Of a stretch of DNA of 64,000 nt, positions 1 to 10,807 are shown piece by piece. Numbering within the stretch: position 1 is the stretch's first letter; the number at the start of each line of letters is the position of its first letter. Source of the stretch: Arctopsyche grandis (Eukaryota > Arthropoda > Insecta > Trichoptera > Hydropsychidae); assembly GCF_051622035.1 (NCBI RefSeq), contig NC_135365.1, positions 25,916,001 to 25,980,000 of the forward strand, read 5' to 3'. Both the position numbers and the translations under genes were made by a program. Below the pieces are notes generated by a model that had not been told where the DNA came from, did not search any database, and was given only the letters and a program-made list of their open reading frames with translations.

Positions 1-1
1 A

Positions 2-3000
2 ATGAATGCACAAAAAGTAGTAGAGGGCAAATCAAAGTCAAAATCGGTTTTTATCCCGCATAAAGTTTGGAAGTCTGGATTTGATATTGGATACAAATGT
101 AAAGTAACTCACGACTGCCAAAGGGTATATGATTGGAACACGACGAATCTTTTTGAGCAAATCGGAATTGTAGAAAAAGCTAAAAATGGAGAAGATTTTG
201 TTTTGCATAGTCGTCATCAATCTAATTGTAAAGAATACGGGTATCGGCGTCTTTTTCCAGGTGAGGAATTAGATACTGTTGAATACAAACGTGCTGAAAA
301 CTGCGAAAATTCTTGCTTGCTCCCAAAATATTCAAACGATATAGACTACAAATCACAACATGATAAAATATTTGAATTAATCGAAGAAGATGATGAAGTA
401 GCAATTCAGAAGAAAATGCTTAAATTAACTCTTCAAGCAGAAACAAAATTGAATGAATTAAAAAAAGAAATAGGAATTCATCAGTCGGAGGGGATGGAAA
501 TATTAAAATGCCAATTGATGGATATTATGAAGCGGCATGAAAATCTTCTTAAAAAATTTCACGATTCAGCACAAAAGGATCGCGATGACAAACATGAAAA
601 ACTAATGAAGAAAATTGAAACGATTGAATGTAAAAGAAAAGAAAGCGAAAGAGTTTTATTTCGCTTGAAGAATCCAACAACATTGTTTCAAGGAAGGAAA
701 AAAGAATTAACAGAATTACACGATGCATTGATAAATGGAAATAAAACCAGTGTGATTTCGCAGGCAGTCTCCGTCGTTGGATTGGGTGGAATAGGGAAGA
801 CGGAATTAGCAAATAAATACATACAAGATTACGGGATAGATTATCACAATATCATATTCATCAATGCCGAAAAGAAGGAAACAATATCGGAATCATTTTA
901 TACATTAGCAAAAAAACTTGAAATTTCAGTGGTTTTGAATGACAAGCAAGATGTCATAAATAGACAACGTGATATAGAATATGTTATCGAAGACATTTAC
1001 GAATATTTCAACAAAAATGGGGAAACGCTGGTGGTTTTTGATAACACTGAAAATTATGCAGATATAGAAAAATTCATATTCAACGGTTCTTCTGAAAATA
1101 AGATACATACATTGATCACATCTCGACATCAAAATTGGGTTATCGGAGAAAAAGGCGAAATTAAAGTGATTCTCTTGAATGAATTTACCGAAGAAGAAGC
1201 CATGAGTTTTTTAAAAACAACGTTGTCAGATGAAAATGAAGGCGATTTGAAATCGTTAAGTGATTTGTTACTTAGATTTCCACTAGCGCTTAAACAATCA
1301 GTTGGCTACATTCATTATCAAAACAAAATGCAGAGAGAAAGAAAAAATGGCATAAGATTTAGCGTCAAACATTACGTTGATATTTATAAGGAACAGTGGA
1401 AAGAACTACTCCACAAAGGGAATTGTGTAGTAGTCGACGATTTGTACAAAGAAACGATAGCAACGACGTGGAGAATCACATTGCAGAAAATAGAAACAAT
1501 TGGTGAATGTGGACAATTGGCTTCATCGGTATTAAAAATCATGGCGTATCTGGCGCCGGATGAGATCGACATCGAAGATATATTTTTAAAATTAGAAAGA
1601 AACTACGAAAAATTGTACGATGCTTTTCGCCTGCTTCGTGATTACAGTATGATTGATTTCGTTAATGGAGTAGCAAATGTGCATCGGCTTGTACAGCAGG
1701 CTATTCAAATAAACTTAGATGAGAAGAAAGAAGAAACTGAAGTTCTGAGACAAGCGCTGAAGCTTTTAGAAAAGTGTGAAACTGAGAGGCACATTGTGAG
1801 TGTTTGGGAATATTCATCAAAGCATCCTCAAATTGTAAAACGTTTTTATAATAATGCCATATATGGTAAATGGAGTGAAACGCCTATTCACTTATTAGCA
1901 TCTAATCGAAATGATGTAACTGCTATCGCTGAAATATTTAAATGCGTCAGTGGTTGCATCAAATGCAAAGATAATTTCAATGATTCTCCTTTGCACAATG
2001 CGTGTAGACAAGGCAATATAAATGTAGTTGAGTTTTTGGTCAAAAATGGAGCTGATGTAAATTGTAAAAGTACTTCGAAACAAACACCGTTACATTTGGC
2101 TGCAATGAGAGGCTATGAAAAAGTGGTAAAATATTTGATAGAAAACAGGGCAACAATGGAAAAAGGTAAGTCGAATGATTATCCAATAGATGTGGCTGTA
2201 TTTCACGGTAATATTAGCATTGTCGAGATTCTGATACCAAACAACAACGATAAGTATTTGATTCACGCTCGTTTTAACAATGAAATACGGAAAGAAGATA
2301 TTGATGAATGTAAGAATATAATTCAAAGTTTAGAAGAAACGCATCCCGATTGGTTGGAGTCGATGTTTAAAGATAACAATTCTCTCCGTGTGGCTGTGAA
2401 ATATTCAAACGTAAGCATGTTAGAATACCTCATCAAATACAGAATAAGCATAAATGCGTGCGATGATTGGAAGAAAACGTTATTAGTCGTTGCTGCTGAA
2501 AATAAAAAAATGGAAGCACTGAAACTGTTACTGAAATTGGGAGCCGACCCAAATGCAAAGAACATTGATGGCAATTCGGTGTTGCATTTTCTCGCCCAAG
2601 TAGATGCTGTGGAGGAATTCGAATTGGTACTGACCAAAGGGGTTGATCTCAATATTCGAGGTTGGAATGATTGGACACCGATTCATTGGGCTGCACACCA
2701 TGGAAGTGTTAATATTCTGCAAATGCTTTTCGATAAGGGTGTGGACATAAATATCACTACTAAAGACGGGTGCACACCACTAATCCATGCTGCCTCGGAG
2801 AATAAATCGGAAACACTGAAACTGTTACTGAAATTGGGAGCCAACCCAAATGCAAAGAACATTAATGGCAATTCGGTGTTGCATTTTCTCGCCCAAGTAG
2901 ATGCTGTGGAGGAATTCGATTTGCTACTGACCAAAGGGGTTGATCTGAATATTCGAGACAATAATGATTGGACACCGATTCATTGGGCTGCACGGCATGG

Positions 3001-4250
3001 AAGTGTTAATATTCTGCAACTGCTTCTCGATAAAGGTGTCGACATTAATATGATTACTAAAAACGGTGACTCACCACTTCTTTTGGCAGCTTGTAATGGT
3101 AAATTCAACGCAATAAAATGTCTACTTACGAATGGCGCTAACCAAAAAATCGTCAATAAATACGGCCAAACTCTTCTCCACAAGGCAGCTTACAGATGTG
3201 ACGTCGATGCCTTTAAATATATCATGGAATTGGGCTGTGATCTCACAATTGTTGATAAAATCGGTAATTCTTTATTACACTTGGCTGTCCATGGAAGAAA
3301 CGAAGACATGATCATGTTTTTGATTGAATTGGGAATCGATCCGAACATTGCTGATAAGGAACATGGTTGGACACCACTTCATGATATTTCCTATAGTCGT
3401 CGAAATGTCACTAAACGTATCGTTGAATTATTAATTAACCTGGGCGCTAATCCCAACTCATTAAGCAAATGCAATCAAACTCCCCTTCACTTCGCATCTA
3501 CAGGAAATAATCATATTGCAGCGACTGTATTGATAGAAAATGGCGCTGAAATCAACTCCTGCATTAATATTGGTCGATCTGCTTTACACTACGCATCTGC
3601 AAAATGCAATTCGAAAATGATTGAATTTCTCCTGGAAAAAGGTGCCGCGGCTAACGTGATTGATTCGAAAGATCGATCTCCATTACACCATGTTTCAAGA
3701 AATGGTAAATTTGAAGATGTGAAACTGTTTCTGAAACACGGTGCCGATCCCTGCAAATTGGATAAGGCAGGCCACACACTGCTTCATCTGGCCGCCGTTC
3801 ACTTTCGATACCGCGCCGTAGATCATCTCATTCGCAATGTCGAGGGCATTGACGTGAATGCCCGAGACGTCAACGGCAAAACCCCTCTACATTTGGCAGC
3901 TGAGTGTGGAAGAGTTTCCATCGTGGGTCTCTTCGTCCGCCGAGGAACCGATGTAAGGGCCACGGACAAAGACGGCAACACGCCTTTAGACGTGGCAACC
4001 AAGCTTAATCGGACCAAAGTCGTGGACTTCTTCAATTCATTGAAAGGTGAGAATATATTATATATTTATGGGTTTCATTTTAATATTGAGTATAAACTAT
4101 TTGTTTAACTTTCCTTTTTTTATAGATAGATCTTATGTGACTAAAGACTCAAATTTGGAGACAACATTTATCGACGTATGCATTGGTGTAGTTTTTATTG
4201 GATTTAGTGTCTTGTCTTTTTACATTATTTTTAAACTTGTTTTTTCTTAG
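2..4250 (+). CDS. NB-ARC (STAND) ATPase with ankyrin repeats and C-terminal membrane anchor, copy A, 5'-partial
   Basis: The coding parts seen are 2-4046 and 4126-4250, joined by a GT..AG intron (1,389 aa from the first Met). That Met matches residue 196 of copy B, so the true start is probably left of the window. In order: a Cys/His-containing region, a long charged coiled-coil-like stretch, an NB-ARC module, and about 20 ankyrin repeats. The NB-ARC module has Walker A GLGGIGKT near 780-803, Walker B LVVFDN, a TSR sensor-like motif, RFPLAL, and VHRLVQ in the MHD-like place. The last exon encodes about 22 hydrophobic residues just before the stop, a likely tail anchor that copy B has lost. 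STAND ATPases are nucleotide-switched oligomerising sensors; ligand and partners cannot be read from sequence. No break is seen in the visible part. Family call is firm; an immune role is inference. Confidence 0.85.
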
Positions 4251-4255
4251 AAATA

Positions 4256-4590
4256 AAATCTACTATATAAAACACTAATGTTTGTGTCGTCGTGTGTATT
4301 CGTCGTTGTTTGTGTGGTCGTAGTTACGTGGTCAACCATCGGTCGTTGGTTGTGTCCGTCGTTGGGTGGAAATAACACGTTCGATTTATTTTTTTTTCGA
4401 TTCAAAGGATTCACCCGCAGTGGGTGCATCCAGATGTGGCCCCGCCGAAGGGGGCGCAGCCCCCATGGGGCCCCTGTCAGGGGCGTCACAAGGGGCGCAG
4501 TCCCATAGGGCCTCTGTCGGGGGCGCAGCCCATAATAAAATAAATAAAAATATGTTGGATAAAAAAGATGATGGATAAAAAAGATGATAA
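4256..4590. mobile_element. GC-rich insert present only in copy A, possibly Helitron-like
   Basis: In copy A this stretch replaces about 400 bp that copy B has at 31,880-32,280. It begins with a TCTACTATATAAAA-type sequence, runs through G/T-rich DNA, and has a core of GGCC/GGGGCGCAGCCC motifs (about 4,430-4,530) before an AT-rich end. A similar GGCC/CGCC-rich core lies near 21,020-21,080. The start resembles Helitron 5' ends, but I see no certain CTRR terminus with a hairpin, so the class is tentative. It codes for no recognisable protein. Confidence 0.4.
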
Positions 4591-6240
4591 TCTAGACGAG
4601 TACCTATGCGATTAATTCAGAGGATATGCCAGCTTTGAAGATGAACGAGAATGGATTTGATGATAAGCCGCAAGCAACTGTAGACCACGTCTTGTCTATA
4701 TTTGACGGACAGTTAGATCTTGAATCGAATTATACTGGTTTTCTTGAATTATTACGTAATTTTTTTTGATATTTAAAACTTACCTTAAATTTAAAGCCTT
4801 CGAATCTTAATTTTGTTTAATTGTTTCAGTTCATTCTGGAGAAGAGAAAATGACGCCAATGTATTATATAATGATTATTTCACCGTATTCAAACCAGGAC
4901 CTAATGCATCAGCTTCTTCATATGATGATCTCCTACAAACGATTATTATGGTACGTTTGTATACTTATACTTAGCTTTTGCGAAAATCTTTTAAATAAAA
5001 TAGTTTTAACTTATATTATACTTTCAGGTAATTGTCGGAGTATTGATTATCCTCACAATATTATTCATCATACTCTGCGCTGAAAACGGTCACAGTTGTA
5101 GGAAGGCACGGCAGCACGTTTCTGAAATGCATACTTTGCAACACACACTGCGGTAAGTGCAATGGTATTGTTGCGTGGACGTGAAGATGGGGCTTCCAGA
5201 ATCGGAGAGAAAGACGCAGGAGTGTTGTGGAAGTCGTTTGTTCGTCCGCTCTCCAGGTCAGAATGGTTTCCAGGCCGAGAGCGCCCCATATTTATACCCG
5301 TTGGGCACAACACACATACATAAACTATTGGTCGATGAGTGAGACGATCCCATTGGCCATTGCATACGGCTCAATCATTCGGCGAGGACATTTTGGCGCG
5401 AACGAGAGATCAGGTGATTAGAGCTCGTAAACCATCGGTCCACAAGCGCCACCCACCTAATGTCTACGTTACAGTATTTTAGCTCACTGATTATTTGAAT
5501 AAATTTCCTTGAATTCAGCCTTAAAACATTCCGCAGCCAATTTAATTGAATTGCATTCAAAATTCTATCACTTTCAGAAATATTTATGAAGGTTTGAACT
5601 CGTCTCACATAGTCCACCTGAAATGCATCCCATATCTAAAGAAAACCTTCTAGCAGCATAAACAGACCGACAAGTCGAGTCTGGCTACGGCTTTCAACAA
5701 GAGATCGAAGTAAAATACTAAAATTACATACATATGTATGTTGCATGAAGTATTTACGTCCAATTTTGATGCTAACTATGTAAATCCATTTTAGATTTTG
5801 CCGGATTTTTTCTCCGATCGGACTATGGACGCTTCAGAAGCTAAGGAAAACCAGGTTAAAATCTTTATCCGGACATCAAAGCTTACAATCAAACGAGGGT
5901 GAAATTGACTCAAATTGATTCCGTTGTTGGTAGTGATTATATCAACGCCGATATACATATGTAGTTATGGGATATAAGGTATGTTGGCTAACCAATTGTA
6001 ACGGCCTTAACAGCAAGTGTAATACATACATATGTATGTTTAATTTAAAATATTTATATGGAAAATTGACTGTTTTGTACACTTTTCAGCGAGCGAATGC
6101 AGCAATGGCTCGGCAAGCGGTACATTCGAAGAAAAAATAGTTGTGGAAGGATTTTGTAGCTTCCGAACATTCGTATGCAATTATTTAATTTATGATCTAT
6201 GTACATATGTATGTATGTTTTACACATTAGATCTTGATTA
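4590..6240 (+). pseudogene. Receptor tyrosine phosphatase (Ptp99A-like) pseudogene, copy A: ectodomain end, TM, juxtamembrane, start of D1
   Basis: Exon-like pieces are: about 4,625-4,752, ending in a fibronectin-III-like SNYTGFLELL; 4,830-4,950, YNDYFTVFKPGPNAS; 5,028-5,152, a clear transmembrane helix starting VIVGVLIIL followed by basic residues; about 5,600-5,709, juxtamembrane HPISKENLLAA; 5,795-5,978, the start of phosphatase domain 1 (KENQ, YPDIKAY, QTRVKL, SDYINAD); and weakly 6,090-6,180. The juxtamembrane exon has a TAA where copy B reads TAC (Tyr). The D1 exon has a one-base frame loss after KENQ, shared with copy B, and a stop after NADIHM. The rest of D1 and D2 is missing. The Ptp99A assignment rests on the D2 fragment at 13.9-14.6 kb. 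Confidence 0.7.
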
Positions 6241-6780
6241 AGAAATCCGAAATTAAAAGAAAAAAATTAAATGAAACTATAATTACTATTCCATTGCTTC
6301 CATTCCAGAACCTATTAACTAAATTTGTTGATTTGGAAAAAGTCCGTACGATTCCATTAAATTCCTTATGATTAAGGAAGTAATTATGTATCTGAATATT
6401 AAAAAATGATATGATATGAATTAAATGATTTCAATTGATGACAAAATAAATTAATTAAAGTAATGACGAAATTATTAATTAAATATAATTAACAAATTAA
6501 TTTAATGACAATAGGGTAGATGCCGATACACGTCTATGAATTTATAAAACGTATGATGTATCATTTTTATTTTTAGCATTAAAGCTTATCACATTGTAAC
6601 AACATATGGGGCAAATAAAAATATATTGGGCAAATAAAAATAGCTTATCTCAGTCAGTGTTTTCGATAAGGTGTACGATTAGTCGTTAGTCACATCCAAT
6701 TTTAATTATTATAAAAATAATGTAATTCGTAAAAGACGTTAATGATAAACTTAGTGCGAATACATTGTGAAGAAGGCACA
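6240..6780. other. AT-rich sequence, no gene seen
   Basis: This stretch follows the last phosphatase-like exon and holds no recognisable coding or repeat signal. It has several TACATATGTATGT-type short palindromes, which are common throughout this genome. It is conserved in copy B at about 33,850-34,400. Confidence 0.5.
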
Positions 6781-7380
6781 TTTTTTATATGAAACCTTTT
6801 GAAATAATTCGTGTTATTTACTATACATCAATAGAGATTATTATAAATAATATAAATACCCATTACTTGACAGGTATTTATTATATAGAAGATTATTAGA
6901 AAAAATATAAATAGCCATGACAGGTTGGCCAAAGTTTTTACTACCTAAACTAATATCTAGTAGAAGTTGTTTATCCTATCTGTAGATTATTGTTTGTTAA
7001 ATTTGCCCAACTTCGGGTAAAGATTGTATAGGATAATAATGGTGTATGTATTTTGATTTGACAATGTCGTGAATTAACTTTTTCGAACACTTGCATGCTA
7101 GAATTGTATAGTAATAGTTGTTTGACCTCTTATTGTGTATTTATATGCCAATCTATCTATACTCATATGTACATACACGATAACGTCAATTTTTATATTT
7201 ATAAATACATATATGTATGTATATGTGTACGTATTATTCTATAATTATGTATATATTATTTATTTGAAGATTTTTTATTATCATATTATTTAAACGTCAT
7301 TGTAAACTAAATATATTTGTTTAATAAATCTATTGTATTTGGATGCGTCGTTTTTCTAGAATACCTTTTCTTTTCAGATA
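6780..7380 (+). repeat. Block shared with 14,890-15,990 and copy B (probable old 3' flank of the Ptp99A-like gene)
   Basis: It contains landmark strings such as ATATGAAACCTTTTGAA, TAGTAGAAGTTGTTTATCC and TGCATGCTAGAATTGTATAG, and ends near TTGTATTTGGATGCGTC. The same landmarks occur in the same order at 14,890-15,990, just after the final exon of a Ptp99A-like D2 domain, and at 34,400-34,990 in copy B. The simplest reading is that this is 3' UTR or 3' flank of the ancestral phosphatase gene, kept after the catalytic exons were lost here. Confidence 0.6.
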
Positions 7381-7631
7381 ATAATTAATAAGAATCTTAG
7401 CCCTTTGACTGACAATCTACGATCTGATGTAATCAGTAAAGAGCGGACCAACTTTGCGCCGTTCATTGTCCATTGTTCGTCGTGCTTTGTTCATTTTTAT
7501 GATGAACCTTTTTTATGCTCTCTAGCTTTGTAGTTTGCCCTGTTTCCTGGAAAAAGCACGCTTCTGGTCCTACCTCTAATAATCAGAAGACCAAAGGGGA
7601 TGAGGGCCCGCCCTTCAGAACATTAACACAC

Positions 7632-8500
7632 AGGGCCGGTCCTAGGTTATTTAGCGCCCCAGTCAAAAACCTAAATTTGCGCCCCCCTATATGTACATTT
7701 TTTTTAATCTTTCGCTTCACTAAAGATATACCAAGAAATTTCAGCGAAATTTATAAAATTATTATCTTCATATATTGTATTTTATGTTACAATTTCAAAC
7801 ATAAATAAATACAACTATTTTTGTAATGTTTTTAAAGCTTTTTGGAAGAATTAAAGATTATTTTTATATAAATTTTGCCATTCAATTATACTAAATACCT
7901 GATCATCATTTGAGAAGTCATTTACAAATGTAGAAAAATAGTAATAATTAAATAAAAATCTGCCTTGAATAAAAATTTTGCTTCCTAGCCTTTAAATTAA
8001 AATCATTTAAATCTTTTAAAAGTAGTTGATACGTGAAGTTGTTGAGCTATTTCGTTTTCAATTATTGATAATATAGCTAATGAATTTAAACGCTCGTTCG
8101 ATAAAGTTTACCTGAAACAGGTCTTAATAAGTTTAAGTTTGCTAAAACTACGTTCACATGACGCAACTGTTACCGGAAGGGTTAATAAAAATTCTTAAAG
8201 CTATCCATAACTTTGTTAAAACATTTTGTAGCTGGTTAATTTTTATAAAATTTATAACTTTTATTGGAGTATTTATACCTTCGGATATCAAATTGCTAAT
8301 TATTTGAATTTCTTCGTGTAAATCATTATCATTTTTAACGCAATTATCTCCATCTTTAAGAATTACTTCTAATTTTATGTACTTCAAGTGATTGATTTCG
8401 GGAATATTTTTTAAATCAAACAAGAATCCTAAAGTTTTTTGAAAATCGTCAGTTTGTTGAAAGCGGTCTTTAAGAAAGCTATTACATTACATATCTGAAA
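7632..8500 (-). mobile_element. hAT-type transposon remnant, copy A
   Basis: A terminal sequence CAGGGCCGGTCCTAGG starts at about 7,632, typical of hAT/ZMYM-like elements in which GGCGCC-rich ends follow. On the minus strand, codons near 8,100-8,430 read ISEGINTP and NQLQNVLTKLWIALR, the C-terminal part of a hAT transposase. Copy A has lost the reading frame before the dimerisation motif that is readable in copy B (35,620-35,907). The other terminus was not found. Decayed and not functional. Confidence 0.65.
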
Positions 8501-9840
8501 TCATATTAAATACTTTGTTTTTAAAGTTTTCTTCTGGATTATTGATACTTTAGTCTACACATTCATAATCAAACATTCGTTTTTTTTTATACGAGTTCTT
8601 TTCTCCGTAAAGATTAGTTCTACATCCAATATTTTTGCTTATTCTATTCCCTCACATTTGGCATTTTCAAATCCGTACGATTAAATATTCTGTGCATGAT
8701 TTTAACAGTGATATTACTGATTCTAAATCCATTCTTCTCGACTGCATTGATATGTTAAATACATTTATGTGTTTCAAAATATTATAGCAAGTTATGAGTA
8801 AAAAATCACAAAGCTGTTGTGTGAAAATCATAAATCCGTGAATACGTACGAGTTGTTCTACGTACGGTCTAGCTGCTAGACTTTAGCACGATGTGTTCCG
8901 GGACTTTGAAAACATCGAGACTTCGGAATCTCTAGTACATCTTAGCCATAGTGACGACTTGGAGCTAACCTGTAAAGTCACTATGGCAAATTTGTAAATA
9001 AATAAAATGTGTATACGGTAAAGTTTCAACGAAAGAGCGACCAATTGAACAATGTTGGAAACTACCGGTTGACTGCAAAGTATGCTTTACGCTTTATATT
9101 CATACATTAAAATTTCAAAGTTTTTCTCGAAACTTAATCTAAAGTCATTTCTAGATTGATTTCATTTTATAAATACAAAATATAAAAAATACAAATAAAA
9201 ATGGACGCGATATATGTTTGTGGGTATGTATGTGGCGGCTGCATCGACAAATATGGAGATTTCAAAAAACAAATTTTAGAATACCATGTGTATATGTTAT
9301 GCATAGGGATGTGACATGACGACCGATCGTGTCGAGACGCGGGGTAGCGGGGAAGTTGGAGGAAGTGTAGCGTCTCTCATGTGCTCAGATATTGAGCGAG
9401 TTGAAGCGGACACACATCCACGAAGGCACACACACATTCATTCATCAGTTCGACACGGGTAAACGGGGAGGGTTTAATGAACGCTCGACTTTTTATATTA
9501 ATACGCGCGCATGCCTATAAATTACCTCACACTATAATTATATATAACATAACTTTCTGTTAATTCGTGTATCAATTCCTTTCCGAAACCACCCGTTAAA
9601 GTCAACCGGCACAACACTAGTTATTTATATACAAGTAAATTACTAGGATCTGTAGGAATCTAGCACAACTTGTGCTATTACGAATCGAAGCCTGTGATCT
9701 CATACATTTCTCACCAATCATCGTCACTCCTGTACAAACATGCATAACTCAAGGGCAACGTCCCCTTCGACCATTCCAGAAGAAAGAGTTCGTCGCTTGA
9801 TCGTAAAACGAACGATACCCAACAGTGATGTCATCAGGAA
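8500..9840. other. No gene seen; AT-rich with a short GC-richer patch
   Basis: The sequence is conserved with copy B (36,100-37,465) but has no usable ORF. A GC-richer patch lies at about 9,325-9,480 (CGGGGTAGCGGGGAAGTTGG), and a short inverted motif lies near 8,940-8,990 (AGCCATAGTGAC with GTCACTATGGC). Nothing here supports a functional call. Confidence 0.5.
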
Positions 9841-9843
9841 ACT

Positions 9844-10225
9844 GTAACACGTATCCTAAAAAGTCGTGTACGCGTGGCACACGACCCCATTCTCAAACGA
9901 CGTCCTGGCGCTGACCCCATAGCTATAAAACACGCGCCTCGAAAACAGGTCAACACGTGTCCCCAAGACACGTGTCCTGAAAACGAAGACAAAGCATCTG
10001 CACACTGCACGCTTCAAGCCAGAACGTATACAAAGCGAAGCACCAGCTCCCAACACCAGAGTGAACCTCTGGAGTTCAACCAGCTCACTTCTCCGAAGCT
10101 CAACCTCTTCGTACATACAATAACCATTGTAACAATTGAACAAAAATAAACGATCGTCTTACAAACACAGCCGGTGTTTTCTTAGACCGGGACACGGTCA
10201 ACACACCTGTCCCGCGTACTAAAGA
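9844..10225 (+). mobile_element. LTR-like block, copy A (tentative solo LTR)
   Basis: It starts TGTAACACGTATCC, contains a TATA-like GCTATAAAACACGCGCC (about 9,920) and AATAAACGATC (about 10,145), then a GC-richer end near CCTGTCCCGCGTACT. It codes for nothing. The layout (GC-rich body, TATA, polyadenylation signal about 220 bp later) resembles an LTR, and 52,570-52,930 has a similar layout and composition. I do not see a clean CA end or target-site duplication, so this is a guess at type. Confidence 0.4.
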
Positions 10226-10426
10226 TCAAATGGCCAACAACTGCAGCGTTTTCCCTATTCGAATTTCATATTTCGAATTATCGAGGAGTTTAATATTTCT
10301 TAAATTCCTAGAATAACTACCACTCTATCAGTATTGTGGATGGGCATCAACGATTTTAACATGCCATATTTCCATTAATATTGGTAAAATTCTTGTCGAA
10401 CACTTTGAGTTGACATATGGGTCGCG

Positions 10427-10528
10427 GTCACGTTCACGTTGGCAGCCGTGTGGTTCAAACGTTTGGCATTCGACGGTTGCGGTTGCGGTTGCGCTTGTCA
10501 TTGAATGGCCGTTGCGACTGCTTTCTAC
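10427..10528 (+). promoter_or_regulatory. KNL1 non-coding first exon/promoter region, copy A
   Basis: A GC-richer island (ACGGTTGCGGTTGCGGTTGCG) ends in a good splice donor, CTTTCTAC|GTAAGT, at 10,528. The first coding exon follows after a 275-bp intron. The same arrangement occurs in copy B at 38,045-38,160. I infer it is the 5' UTR exon and core promoter; there is no TATA box. Confidence 0.5.
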
Positions 10529-10807
10529 GTAAGTCTACTTCTATTCATCATTAATATAACGAATTCATTCAATAACGAGTTCTGTTGACGGGTTACTCTT
10601 ATTCAAATTTATCATTACAAAGCGTCAGCAATCAATATTACCCATTAATGATCGATTGTGTGATTGTCCTATTCAAATTTAACTTAACAAATGTTCGGTT
10701 TGGCCGGAAGAAAATTATATTTTTGACCATATCTCGTTTAAGATTATATTCTTGTTAAAAAATGGAGATTTCCCTTTTTTATAAGTAAATAAATTCATTT
10801 CAGAAAA

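Noticed and set aside
4586..4594. CTAG as the Helitron 3' end
   Set aside because: Copy B has AATCTTGACGAG at the same point, so the CTAG in copy A is only a T-to-A change in shared flanking DNA, not an element boundary.
5068..5421. Overlapping small ORFs on both strands around 5.1-5.4 kb
   Set aside because: They overlap the end of the phosphatase TM exon and its intron, differ between copies by frame breaks, and show no family features.
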